Assembly (NCBI RefSeq): GCF_036327005.1
Contig: NZ_JAUGZK010000005.1
Span: 186,001-250,000 of the forward strand
Direction: 5' to 3'
Origin: Alkalimonas mucilaginosa
GTDB taxonomy: Bacteria; Pseudomonadota; Gammaproteobacteria; Enterobacterales; Alteromonadaceae
Length of the DNA stretch: 64,000 nt
The translations under genes and the position numbers were made by a program. A model generated the notes under the pieces. That model did no database searches. It was not told the DNA's origin and worked only from the letters and a program-made list of their open reading frames with translations. The stretch's first letter is position 1, and every line of letters starts with the position of its first letter. Positions 26,818 through 35,880 of the stretch are shown here, one piece after another.

Positions 26818-28043
26818 TGCCGTCGCTGTTGTATCGCTGCTTGCTGCTGTTTAGCCTGAGCACGCTGGTGCTGTTACTGCTGTTGCTGCAGCAGCGCGGC
26901 TGGAGCCCACTGCAGCTCGGCACCCTGGCATTTGTACTCAGTTGGCCTCTGGCAGCACTCTGGTATGGACTCTGGCAACAACGAAAAAAACAGTTGCAGC
27001 AACTTCGGCTGTCGCTGGGCCAGGCATTGCAGCAAGCAGATAGTACCAGCGACCGGCCGGCACTGCCGGAGTACCGATGGCTGCAGCAGGATCTGGCACA
27101 ATGGGCCAGCCAGCAGCAGCAACAGGCCTGGCGACCCGACGATCTGTTGTGGCAACAACTTCCCTTTCCGGTTTGTCTGTTTGATCACCAGCTAAAGCTA
27201 CGCTTTGCCAATCCGGCAGCCAGCCAGGCTTTCCCCCAGCCATTGCTGTTGGGCAGCCATGCCAGCAGCCTTGGTTTTGTGCCGCAAACGCATGGGCTGC
27301 AACGGCCTGAGCTGACAACAGGCTGGCAGCAGCTTTGCCTGACATTTGGGCCGGCTGAGGCACAGGAGCATCTTTACTATGCGCTGGATTTGCGTCACCC
27401 GCTGTATCAACAGCAAAAGCACAGCCAGCAGCAACTGATCCGGGTACTCAGCCATGAGCTGCGCAATTCCCTGACACCGATGGCCTCGATGGCCGAAACC
27501 TTACTGAGCCAACCGCAACTCGCCGAGCAACAAACCCGGCTGGTGCTGGAGCGCATACAACAGCGCAGCCAACGGCTGCTGGCCTTTATTGATCAGTATG
27601 CGAAAGTGCAGCAATTGCCGGCCAGCCAACCCGAGTGGTGCGATTTAACCGCGGTGGTGGATGAGCTGCAGCTTACCAGCCCGATCCCACTGATAGTGGA
27701 TGGCGAAAGCAGCTGCTACGCCGACCCAAACCAACTGCGCCAGCTGCTGCTGAACCTGGCCAAAAATGCCGCCGAGGCAGCCGGGGATTCAGCCGATACC
27801 AAACTCCAGATCACTGCCTATCAACAAGGGCAGCAGCAATGGCTGTTGGTAAGGGACAATGGCCCCGGCTTTGCCAATATCGACAACCTCTTTACGCCCT
27901 TTTACACCACCAAAACAGGCGGCTCCGGCATTGGCCTGATGCTGTGCCGGGAAATTGTGATGCAACACGGCGGCAGCATTGAAGCCCATAACCCACCAGA
28001 GGGCGGCGCCGAGATTCGGATGCAGTGGCCACTGCCGGTTTAA
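26817..28043 (+). CDS. Sensor histidine kinase, partner of the sigma-54 regulator
   Basis: This 408-residue kinase has two N-terminal membrane helices (about 4-23 and 33-52) with almost no periplasmic loop, so it may sense within the membrane. A PAS-like region (about 110-195) follows, with the phosphoacceptor His212 in VLSHELRNSLTP. The ATPase domain has NLAKNAAEA, DNGPGF and TGGSGIGL motifs. The TGATG overlap with the regulator gene shows they are made together. A short-loop sensor beside an ABC exporter recalls the detoxification modules of Gram-positives, but this is only an analogy. Confidence 0.9.
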   Translation: MPSLLYRCLLLFSLSTLVLLLLLLQQRGWSPLQLGTLAFVLSWPLAALWYGLWQQRKKQLQQLRLSLGQALQQADSTSDRPALPEYRWLQQDLAQWASQQQQQAWRPDDLLWQQLPFPVCLFDHQLKLRFANPAASQAFPQPLLLGSHASSLGFVPQTHGLQRPELTTGWQQLCLTFGPAEAQEHLYYALDLRHPLYQQQKHSQQQLIRVLSHELRNSLTPMASMAETLLSQPQLAEQQTRLVLERIQQRSQRLLAFIDQYAKVQQLPASQPEWCDLTAVVDELQLTSPIPLIVDGESSCYADPNQLRQLLLNLAKNAAEAAGDSADTKLQITAYQQGQQQWLLVRDNGPGFANIDNLFTPFYTTKTGGSGIGLMLCREIVMQHGGSIEAHNPPEGGAEIRMQWPLPV

Positions 28044-28078
28044 GTATTGCCACTAAACCCACCAAGCAACTCAGTGGG

Positions 28079-28600
28079 CTAACCAGCAGCATCTTGATCA
28101 CCAATAACCAACCGATAACTTTCACCATAGAGTGACTGATATTCCAGTACAATTTGCATCCGACTCAAGGATGCTTCCATCTGCTCCAGGGGCTTATAAC
28201 AAGAAGCATTTAAGGTTCGAAAAGCTATCTGTCTATCCGCAATTTTATAAAAGCGGCCAATATTGCCTGTGCTGTAACATTCCGGATCTTCGCCCAACGC
28301 AATTAAGAACTCGTCACGATTCTGATAAAGCTTGCCATCCACTTTATACTTCAGGCTAGTGACTTGTGCCGGCCCCATGCCCTGATTGTTAATATAGAGT
28401 TCCCAGTAGCCCTCTAAAGAAGTGTTAAATTCAGCTTCCAAATAAGGTCTAAGCGACAATTTATTATGCTGCTGGATGCTGTAACTTTGCCAGATGGAAA
28501 TCACTAGGGCACAAACCGCAACCAGCATTGAGCTGAGCGCGGTGTACTTTTCCCAGTTTACGGTTGTTTTGCCAGGTTCACTCACGTTGTTATCACTCAT
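28079..28600 (-). CDS. Unrecognised single-span membrane protein in the ABC exporter 2 operon
   Basis: I do not recognise this 173-residue protein. It has a hydrophilic N-terminus, one membrane segment near residues 20-40 (SSMLVAVCALVISIW) and about 130 residues beyond it with mixed alpha/beta character and two cysteines. Its start overlaps the end of the permease gene by eight bases (ATGAGTGA), so it is very likely translated as the last gene of the operon. It could be an accessory or immunity-like subunit of the exporter. It ends 36 bp from the convergent kinase gene. Confidence 0.65.
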   Translation of the reverse strand: MSDNNVSEPGKTTVNWEKYTALSSMLVAVCALVISIWQSYSIQQHNKLSLRPYLEAEFNTSLEGYWELYINNQGMGPAQVTSLKYKVDGKLYQNRDEFLIALGEDPECYSTGNIGRFYKIADRQIAFRTLNASCYKPLEQMEASLSRMQIVLEYQSLYGESYRLVIGDQDAAG

Positions 28601-31013
28601 TGCGCAGTGCCTTTACCGGATCGGTCAGCAGCACCCGGCGCAATGGCACAAAGCTGCAGAGCAGGGCGGCTAATGCCAATAGCGCCAGCAGGGCGGCAAC
28701 TAAGGTCCAGTTGGCCTGAAACATCAGCTCGGGTTGGGTGCGGCTGATGCCGGCCAGGAAAAAGAAGCAGGAAAAGCCGAGCAGCAACGCGGCTGCTATT
28801 GGCTGCGCCAGCTTAACCAGGTTGTCTTTAAGCAATTGCTTTAAGCTGGCACCCATCGCCATTTCTACTCCCAGCTGATACCGCCGCGCCTGCACCAGGT
28901 AGCTGACAATACCGGCAATACCGGCCAGTACCGTCAGTAAACTCATCAGTGCCAGGGTGGCCGCCAAGGCCGCCGCCAGCCGGTGCGCCAGCGAATAGCG
29001 GGCAAAAGCGGCTGCTACTGTGGTGAGCTCAATCAAATCGAGTCGCGGATCTTGCTGGCGCAGTAGCTCCAGCAAGGCGATATCGGTCAGGGTTGCACCA
29101 GGAGTTAACTTAAGCAGATAGCTGTAGTCACGCCAGCCGGGGTTTTCTGCCGGGTAATAGACTTCATCCACCTCATAGCCCGGATCGCCGGGGAAGTTGG
29201 TATTGGCCACCACGCCGATAATTTGCCGCTGGGTACTGTCCTGGTAAATGGATAGTGTTTGCCCCAACGCAGGCTTGCCGGAAGTGCGGGCAATACGATC
29301 AGCCAATCGCTGATTAATAATCAGCGGGTAATGCTCCAGCCCGACTTGCTCCGCAGTAAAATCCTGACCACTCAGCTCAAGACCGTAAAATTGGAAGTAA
29401 CCTGGCAGCACCCGAATGATACGGGCCGAGGTGATGATTTCCCCTTGCGCATTGCTAACCGTATCCTGGTTACGCACCCGGGGTGCCCGTGGCTCAGATA
29501 CCGCAGTAACTTGCTGCACTTGCGGCAAGGCAGCCAGACTTTGCAGCAAGGCCCGATGTTGGTTTTGCCGCTGCTCGCGGTTATCCAGATCGCTGTAATT
29601 TACGTCAAGCGACCACAGATCGCGGCTGTCGATGCCGGTAGGTCGGTTGGCTTCCGCCCAGGCGGCAACAAACACATGGGCGGTTGCCAGCAGCACCAGC
29701 AAGGACAACATCAGCTGCACCCCAATCAAACTGTGCGCCACCCCCTGCTTGAGTTGCTTGCCGGCCCCTTTGCCGCTGCTTTGCAAACTGGCCATCAACT
29801 GCTGTTCGCGCACGCCGCTGAGCTCAATCCAGCTAAACAGCAAGGCTATTCCCAGTAGCACCAGGGCTGTGAACAGCAACATCATGCCATCAATACGCAG
29901 CGCACTGATGCGTGGCAATTGCTCGCTGGCCACACTGGCAATCACGCCAAAGCCCAGCCAGGTCAGCAGCAGCGCCAGTAAGCCGGCACCGGCCAGCAAG
30001 GCGATATTGTGGCGAAACACCTGCAGAAACATTTGCTTTTTACTGGCACCAAAGGCATAGCAAACCGCGAGTGGCTGCAAGCGCTTGACCGCCCGCGCCA
30101 GCTGCATGCTGGATAAATTGACCAACGCAATTAAAGTAAGCAACGACACTCCGGCCAACAGCATCAACACCAAACGGCCGGAGTCGCCCTGAATTTGCTG
30201 GCGCAGTGGCACGACTTTACCGTAATACTCAAACACCCCCTGCAAGTCAGGGTCGCGCTCAGCCGAGGCTTGCTTTAACAGCTGATAGGCTTCGGCATTG
30301 GCATCCTGCTGGCTTACTCCGGGCTTTAACCGGCCCAGCGCTGCAAAACCACCCGAGTACCCCCCAAAACCGCGAATATCAATACGCTCATCCATATCCA
30401 GCGGTAGCCAAATGGCCTCATGCGCATCGGTAAAGCCCGGCAACTCCAGCGCCTGCTTCACCACCCCTATCACGGTAAACTGGCGCTGATTCAGTTGAAT
30501 GCTTTGGCCAACAATATCCGGCCGCCCACCATAATGCTGCTGCCAGATGGCCTGACTGAGCACCACCGAGGGCTGCTTATTGCCCATTTGTTCTTGCTCG
30601 TTAAAAAGCCGACCCAATAAAGGCTCTACCCCCATCACCTCGAAAATATCGTGCGCGCCAAACAGTACCGGAACTCTTGGCCGTGTTGGCTGATCCAGCA
30701 GCTTGTACTCAGTTTGAAAGCTAAAATACACCGCCATCTGCTGCAGCAACTGACTGTTTTGCTGCAGGTCAAACAAAGTCTGTACATTGCTGGCTTGATG
30801 CACGGCCCCCTGATAATTCAGCTCACCGCCCACAAAATAAAGCTCGCGATCATTCTGATAAGGCAGGGGCGCAAAGAAGGTAATATTGACCAAACTCAGC
30901 ACACTAAACAGCAGTGTCAGGGTAAACACCAGGCTGACCACGACAGTCAGGTAGTATTGCCTGGCTTGTAGAAAGTTGCGCCACAGCATCGACCAGATTA
31001 GGCGCCCATTCAT
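28593..31013 (-). CDS. FtsX/MacB-type ABC permease, exporter 2
   Basis: This 806-residue permease has the same architecture as the one at 22988-25396: an N-terminal helix, a MacB-like periplasmic domain, a central helix block (about 280-400), a further helix near 430, a second periplasmic domain and three C-terminal helices. It ends LTDPVKALRNE. Motifs such as LSQAIWQQHYGGRPDIVG match the MacB periplasmic core. The start overlaps the ATPase gene by four bases. Sequence divergence from exporter 1 is considerable although the fold and gene order match, so a distinct substrate is likely. Confidence 0.88.
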   Translation of the reverse strand: MNGRLIWSMLWRNFLQARQYYLTVVVSLVFTLTLLFSVLSLVNITFFAPLPYQNDRELYFVGGELNYQGAVHQASNVQTLFDLQQNSQLLQQMAVYFSFQTEYKLLDQPTRPRVPVLFGAHDIFEVMGVEPLLGRLFNEQEQMGNKQPSVVLSQAIWQQHYGGRPDIVGQSIQLNQRQFTVIGVVKQALELPGFTDAHEAIWLPLDMDERIDIRGFGGYSGGFAALGRLKPGVSQQDANAEAYQLLKQASAERDPDLQGVFEYYGKVVPLRQQIQGDSGRLVLMLLAGVSLLTLIALVNLSSMQLARAVKRLQPLAVCYAFGASKKQMFLQVFRHNIALLAGAGLLALLLTWLGFGVIASVASEQLPRISALRIDGMMLLFTALVLLGIALLFSWIELSGVREQQLMASLQSSGKGAGKQLKQGVAHSLIGVQLMLSLLVLLATAHVFVAAWAEANRPTGIDSRDLWSLDVNYSDLDNREQRQNQHRALLQSLAALPQVQQVTAVSEPRAPRVRNQDTVSNAQGEIITSARIIRVLPGYFQFYGLELSGQDFTAEQVGLEHYPLIINQRLADRIARTSGKPALGQTLSIYQDSTQRQIIGVVANTNFPGDPGYEVDEVYYPAENPGWRDYSYLLKLTPGATLTDIALLELLRQQDPRLDLIELTTVAAAFARYSLAHRLAAALAATLALMSLLTVLAGIAGIVSYLVQARRYQLGVEMAMGASLKQLLKDNLVKLAQPIAAALLLGFSCFFFLAGISRTQPELMFQANWTLVAALLALLALAALLCSFVPLRRVLLTDPVKALRNE

Positions 31014-31723
31014 GCCACTTGCTCCTCTGCATCAGTCTGCAGCGCCTCGGCGGCGACCACCTGACCATCCAGCAAATGAATTTGCCGGTGCGCCATGGTG
31101 GCGTAGCGGGGGTCGTGGGTGACCAGTACTATGGTGGTACCCTGCTGGTGCAAATCGGCCAGCAGCGCCATCACCGCATCGCCATTTTTGGAGTCCAGGT
31201 TACCGGTAGGTTCATCCACCAGCATAATGCCGGAGTCGGCCGCCAGCGCCCGGGCAATCGACACCCGCTGCTGCTGACCACCGGATAACTGGTTGGGGAA
31301 AAGCGCGGCTTTATCGGCCAGACCAACTTTCTCCAGACACTCCAGTGCCCGTGCCTGGCGCTGTTTAACACTATCGCCACGGTATTTCAGCGGCAGAGCG
31401 ACATTATCCAGCACTGTGTATTCATCAATCAGATTAAAGGCCTGAAACACAAAGCCGATACGGCGGCTGCGCATTTGCGCCCGCTGCTCAGCGTTCATAT
31501 CGGATACCAGTTGGCCATCAATGTAGTATTCACCGCCATCGGCGGTATCGAGCAAACCAAGAATATTCAGCAGGGTGGATTTACCGCAGCCAGAAGGGCC
31601 GCAAATTGCCACGTAGTCGCCTTGCTGCACGCTGAAACTAACCCCATTAAGCACCGCTTGCTGTTGCTGGCCGGATTGAAATACTTTTTTCAGTTGTGTT
31701 ACTTTGAGTACATCGGTTTTCAT
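31010..31723 (-). CDS. ABC transporter ATP-binding protein (MacB/LolD type), exporter 2
   Basis: This 237-residue ATPase has Walker A GPSGCGKST at 42-50, a Q-loop in VFQAFNLIDEYT, signature LSGGQQQR, Walker B IMLVDEPTGNLD and the switch His in VLVTHD. It sits between the adaptor (10-bp gap) and the permease (four-base overlap). It is closely similar to the exporter 1 ATPase, with identical Walker A and signature sequences, which points to an old duplication of the cassette. Confidence 0.95.
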   Translation of the reverse strand: MKTDVLKVTQLKKVFQSGQQQQAVLNGVSFSVQQGDYVAICGPSGCGKSTLLNILGLLDTADGGEYYIDGQLVSDMNAEQRAQMRSRRIGFVFQAFNLIDEYTVLDNVALPLKYRGDSVKQRQARALECLEKVGLADKAALFPNQLSGGQQQRVSIARALAADSGIMLVDEPTGNLDSKNGDAVMALLADLHQQGTTIVLVTHDPRYATMAHRQIHLLDGQVVAAEALQTDAEEQVA

Positions 31724-31733
31724 CGTCCAATCC

Positions 31734-32963
31734 TTACTGAGTCAGTTTCAGTTGCCGCACGCTGCTATCAAGCTGCAGATCGCTGATAATAATACGGTCG
31801 CCCGGGTTTAAGCCCGACACCACTTCGATTTGCTGGCCAGAGGCCTTGCCAAATTGCACCGCTACCCGGCTGGCCACCTGATTCGCATCCAATTTAAACA
31901 GCTCCACCCTGGCATCCTCGGCAACACCTGCCGGCCGATCGACAAAGCTAACCTGACCACGACTTTGGCCATGAATGCGCGCATCCACCATCTGCATCGG
32001 CCGGATATCGGCGGATAATTGCTCGGGCAATAAAATATCCACCTGCACCGCGCCATCGGCTACTACAGGATCTATCCGCACCACCTGACCAGTGACAATG
32101 CCATGGCGGGTATCGACTTCCGCCATAGCCCCTGTCTGCAACAGCCTTACCTGCATTTGCGGTACTTTGACTTCGGCCACCAAAGGCGACAAACTGCCAA
32201 CCAACGCCAGCTGATCGCCGACATTGACGCTCTGGCCGAGACTAACCGGCAAGCGCTGCAATACACCTGCCAGACCTGCCCGCACCACCAGTTGCTGCAA
32301 CTGGCTGATGGCATTGTTCAGCTCGGCTTCCGCTTGCTGGATATCTTCTTGCTGGATCAATAAATACTGCTGATGCACTTCCTGCAGGGTAGCGAGTTTT
32401 TGTTGCTCCAACTGATAACGCTCGGCCAGCTGCTCGGCCCGGGCCCGGCTGCGCCTTGCATCCATCGCCGAAATAATGCCGGCTACTGCCAGCGGCGCTT
32501 CGGCTTCCACTTGCAGCGCGGCCAGTTCAGAATCGGATTTCAGTTCAGCTAAGCGCGAGCTTTGCTCCAGAATTTCGCGCTGCTGCTCCAGCGCCAGCCG
32601 GCGGCTGTTGCTGCGCTTGTTGTGCAGGTTGGCCAGCGCCTGCTGGGCGGCAATTTCCAAGGCAGGATTTTTTAACGTAAGGATCACCGTATCCGGCTCG
32701 ACCACAGCACCGGGACGCAACTTGATTTCATCCACCGTCGCCATGCTGCTGGCCGTCAGCAAACGCTGGTTTTGCGACTGTAAGCTGCCATAGCCGGTCA
32801 CGCGCTGGGTAAAGTCGCCACTTTGCACCGTCGCCACGCTGACACTGGATGCACTGAGGTAGTGCAGCCCACCGGCAAAACCGATGCTCCAGCCACTGAT
32901 CAGCAATAAAGCAGACACCAAACCAACAGCGCTGTAGACCAGCGTACTTAGATTGGTTTTCAT
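31734..32963 (-). CDS. Periplasmic adaptor (membrane fusion) protein of ABC exporter 2
   Basis: This HlyD/MacA-type adaptor of 409 residues is anchored by an N-terminal helix and has the half-motif SSMATVDEIKLRPGAVV. A coiled coil (about 110-220) follows, then a second lipoyl half (GLAGVLQRLPVSLGQSV), a beta-barrel and a C-terminal domain with GLNPGDRIIISD. The start at 32963 was chosen because AGGGAG lies seven bases upstream. The frame runs back to 33020 but that part lacks a ribosome site. It opens the adaptor-ATPase-permease-unknown operon, 144 bp downstream of a CadC-like regulator on the same strand. Confidence 0.85.
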   Translation of the reverse strand: MKTNLSTLVYSAVGLVSALLLISGWSIGFAGGLHYLSASSVSVATVQSGDFTQRVTGYGSLQSQNQRLLTASSMATVDEIKLRPGAVVEPDTVILTLKNPALEIAAQQALANLHNKRSNSRRLALEQQREILEQSSRLAELKSDSELAALQVEAEAPLAVAGIISAMDARRSRARAEQLAERYQLEQQKLATLQEVHQQYLLIQQEDIQQAEAELNNAISQLQQLVVRAGLAGVLQRLPVSLGQSVNVGDQLALVGSLSPLVAEVKVPQMQVRLLQTGAMAEVDTRHGIVTGQVVRIDPVVADGAVQVDILLPEQLSADIRPMQMVDARIHGQSRGQVSFVDRPAGVAEDARVELFKLDANQVASRVAVQFGKASGQQIEVVSGLNPGDRIIISDLQLDSSVRQLKLTQ

Positions 32964-33045
32964 AGCACTCCCTAAATTCATCTTTGATGTATTATTTTTT
33001 ACATTTGATAGTATGAACAAAAGGGAATTAACACAATAATTTTAT

Positions 33046-33071
33046 GATCGCTTTTTTATCACCAAGCGATC
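33046..33071. other. Inverted repeat upstream of exporter 2
   Basis: GATCGCTT and AAGCGATC form a perfect 8-bp inverted repeat with a ten-base spacer, about 85 bp before the adaptor start. No T run follows on the minus strand. It may be an operator for the upstream membrane regulator or a mild mRNA structure. Confidence 0.35.
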
Positions 33072-33107
33072 ACTAGCAAGAATGGTAAATAAATGCGGCT
33101 TTAACGG

Positions 33108-35273
33108 TTAAAGGGAAGAGTGGTCAGCAGATAAATCAACTTCGATAAGATTTGTGGTACGTGAACTTAAGCCATAAACCAGCACACGGCTACCATCCTG
33201 ATTAATGGCAAATCGAGGCCAGACTGTTTGGTATGGAAAACGGCTTTGCTGAAACTGACCGCTGTCTAAATTGAGCTGGTTTAACCAGGTAGAGACAAAA
33301 TCGAAATCACTCCAAATCAACTGCGGCCCCTTGACATACCAACGGCTGATAAATTCAGTGTTAATGCTATGTCCAAGCGATTTTAGCTGACGAAATTGTT
33401 GATCCAGCTGATACAGCTCTCCCCGTGCCGAGGCAGCAATAAACCCATCGGAAGTTTCACGTAATGCGCGATAGCCTTTAACAAGCTGACGTCTAGAGCG
33501 ACTGGCACGATCAAACTGGTACACTCCCCATTCGCCGGCAATAAGCTGGCCAAAATAAACACTCGCTCCGTCCAGAGAAAATGCGGCATGACTATCGAAA
33601 AACACTTGTGAAGTAGACACCAACTCTATCGAGTTTTGCTGCAAATCTAGCACTATCAGTCGTTGACCATCATGCAGCAATAAGGCATGCCGCTCAGCGT
33701 GATAATCCACTAGTTCAATGGCCTTATCGTTAGTGAACAGGGTCTCCCTATTATCACTGAGTTGATGATATTTAATTAACTCCCAATGACTCTGCTGGTT
33801 GACTAGACCGAAGTACCACTGTTCGCTCTCTGCATAATTGAGTCGGCGTACGCCATTAGGTACTTTTATAATGCGTTCGGCCGCTAATCCATGGTTCAGT
33901 GCAAACTCTTGAAACACTGGCTCTGATAAATATTCATTTCGCAGCAATAGCAGCCGCTGTTCAGTTCCGACAAGAACAAAATCTTTGATTGTTTCATCGC
34001 CATGCCCCAGGATCACCCTCTGGCTATTTGATGCCAGCTCAACCAATACCAGACCTTGCTCAGCGTCGAGCATAATAATTGACGCTTCATCGCGCCATGC
34101 CAATCTATCTACCCGGCCTGCTACTTTCTCTGAATAGAGGATTTGCTTTGACTGTACGTCCTGAACTTCCAGTCGAAATTCAGAGGCGTTAAGGAACACG
34201 GCGCTAGCTAATCGCTGTGTAGAGGGGGAAAGCTCTGAGTGATAAATATGGTCGATAGCACTGCTTCGTGCCTGCAGCAGTTTAAACGCTCCCGAATCTT
34301 CGTACCAACGATACAATTTAACGGTGCCTTGCAAATCATCAACAGCATTGACCAACCAAGTCTTGCTTTCTGCTGCCGGGCTAAAATGCCCGATTAAGGG
34401 AAAACCTGCTACCTTTTCCTCTTTAGTCGGTTGCATATTCTCTATCAGTGTCAGACGAGTTATCGCGGAGCTTCCTAGCACCTCATCCAACACTAACAGG
34501 GATTGTTCACCATCAAACAGCAGTTTTTTAGGCTGCTGGGACCTGATTGGAAGAAGGCGGATATCACCGCTCTCCCTATTCATCAGATAAACTTGCCAAA
34601 GCTCACTTTGATTGGAGCGGCCGAGAAATGCCAGGTAGGCACCATCCGGGGACAGGGCCAGACCACGCTTTTCTCCGGCCGGGGTGGAAATAGGCAGGCC
34701 AGATAGTAGCTGGCTGGATGATAGCTGGCTCGCTAGTGGTGATGGTAGCGATAGTTCAGTAGTCTTGGGGGTCTGAAGCCATGGCAACAGCAACCACAAC
34801 AGCACCAGTGCAACACCAGACAGTACCAGCCACCGGATGAATTGAGCAGGGCGCTTTGCCAGCACGATAGCCGGTGAGCCGGGAGCCAGAGTAGGAATCG
34901 TCGTTGCAATATCGGCTGCTGTAGCCGTCTCCATCGCTGGCTCTGCGTCGAGTTCACTGACCGGACAAACCAGTTTATAACCGCGCTTGGCGACCGATTT
35001 GATGTAGCGTGGTTGGCGAACATCATGATCATCCAGCACAGTGCGCAGCTTTTTAATGCAGCTGCGCACGGCGGAATCACTGACCACCCGGTCAGTCCAG
35101 ACCTGCTGGTGCAGCTCTTCTAAACTGACATAGCGCTCACGTTGGTGATACAAATACAGCAACAAGGAGAAGGCTTTTGGCTCAATCGCCACTTCTTGCT
35201 GCTGTTGAAACAGCAGTTGCTGCTTCGTATCCAGGATGTAGTCACCAACAACGATTTTAGACACAGCACTCAA
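33108..35273 (-). CDS. CadC-like membrane transcriptional regulator with beta-propeller, upstream of exporter 2
   Basis: This 721-residue protein has a PhoB-type winged-helix domain (residues 1-103, recognition helix with DSAVRSCIKKLR), a linker and one membrane helix (about 147-166). About 550 periplasmic residues of WD/TolB-like propeller repeats follow, with the repeated FSPAA, LSPSTQRLA and FSLDGASV type turns. It has the same architecture as the regulator at 3263-5380 but a distinct recognition helix. Its position directly upstream of, and co-oriented with, the exporter 2 operon suggests it controls that operon in response to a periplasmic or envelope signal. No receiver or kinase is involved. 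Confidence 0.87.
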   Translation of the reverse strand: MSAVSKIVVGDYILDTKQQLLFQQQQEVAIEPKAFSLLLYLYHQRERYVSLEELHQQVWTDRVVSDSAVRSCIKKLRTVLDDHDVRQPRYIKSVAKRGYKLVCPVSELDAEPAMETATAADIATTIPTLAPGSPAIVLAKRPAQFIRWLVLSGVALVLLWLLLPWLQTPKTTELSLPSPLASQLSSSQLLSGLPISTPAGEKRGLALSPDGAYLAFLGRSNQSELWQVYLMNRESGDIRLLPIRSQQPKKLLFDGEQSLLVLDEVLGSSAITRLTLIENMQPTKEEKVAGFPLIGHFSPAAESKTWLVNAVDDLQGTVKLYRWYEDSGAFKLLQARSSAIDHIYHSELSPSTQRLASAVFLNASEFRLEVQDVQSKQILYSEKVAGRVDRLAWRDEASIIMLDAEQGLVLVELASNSQRVILGHGDETIKDFVLVGTEQRLLLLRNEYLSEPVFQEFALNHGLAAERIIKVPNGVRRLNYAESEQWYFGLVNQQSHWELIKYHQLSDNRETLFTNDKAIELVDYHAERHALLLHDGQRLIVLDLQQNSIELVSTSQVFFDSHAAFSLDGASVYFGQLIAGEWGVYQFDRASRSRRQLVKGYRALRETSDGFIAASARGELYQLDQQFRQLKSLGHSINTEFISRWYVKGPQLIWSDFDFVSTWLNQLNLDSGQFQQSRFPYQTVWPRFAINQDGSRVLVYGLSSRTTNLIEVDLSADHSSL

Positions 35274-35369
35274 AGACTCAACACACCATAATAAGATGTT
35301 ACCGCAGCTGCATCGACAAACAAACTAAATTACCAACGCCACGTCACCTGACAAGCCACTTATCGGGTT

Positions 35370-35738
35370 CTAACGGCCAGGATCCGTTGCAGTACGACTT
35401 CGGCCCATCAACCACAAAAAGCCAGCTATCAGGGCGGTACCCGGTAACCCAAACAAGAAGGTGGCTAGTTTCCAAAAGCGGTGGATATCTTGTCGCAGGA
35501 ACATCATGGCAAAAAGTACATTCAGCCACAGCCAGCTGAAGCTGGTGGAGCCAGCCGATGGGACTGATTCAGACATACTGCAATCGCCAAAGCCAAAACT
35601 GCCCTGCCGATAACAAGGGCCCCTTGTCGCTGCTGGCTCAGTTGCTGTAGCCAGTTGCGCGCTGCTGGCGGCTTCAAGGCTACTGGTGACTACAGCGCCC
35701 AATTCAGTACTGACGTTGATAATGGCTAACATATCCAT
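35370..35738 (-). CDS. Small unrecognised membrane protein with a cysteine pair
   Basis: I do not recognise this 122-residue protein. It has a weakly hydrophobic N-terminal stretch, two cysteines (Cys42 and Cys53, pattern CYRQGSFGFGDC) and two hydrophobic segments near 66-80 and 90-111. AAGAGGA lies seven bases before the ATG, supporting expression. The Cys-FGFG-Cys stretch followed by membrane helices loosely resembles the N-terminus of the adjacent regulator (35881-36582), so it may be a partner or a degenerate relative. A GGTTATA-type element lies about 105-125 bp upstream of its start. Confidence 0.55.
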   Translation of the reverse strand: MDMLAIINVSTELGAVVTSSLEAASSAQLATATEPAATRGPCYRQGSFGFGDCSMSESVPSAGSTSFSWLWLNVLFAMMFLRQDIHRFWKLATFLFGLPGTALIAGFLWLMGRSRTATDPGR

Positions 35739-35844
35739 GGGTAATCCTCTTGCAACGACTGACCCCGTGTCAGTCTATGCCAGCAGGCTACCCCCAGCGC
35801 TTGATGATCGCGACAACCAAGGGTGGACTTAGCATGGAACGAGT

Positions 35845-35862
35845 GGCCACCAAGCTATAACC
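35845..35862 (-). promoter_or_regulatory. Degenerate GGTTATA direct repeat
   Basis: On the minus strand GGTTATA is followed 11 bp later by GGTGGCC. The first half matches the tandem operators at 39710 and 42921; the second half matches only at GGT. It is a weak candidate site for the same winged-helix regulator. Confidence 0.25.
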
Positions 35863-35880
35863 ACATTTATTTTCAATGGC

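Noticed and set aside
34978..34987. A TTTATAACCG match to the GGTTATA motif inside the regulator gene 33108-35273
   Set aside because: It is inside conserved coding sequence for the winged-helix region, has only one half-site and no tandem partner.
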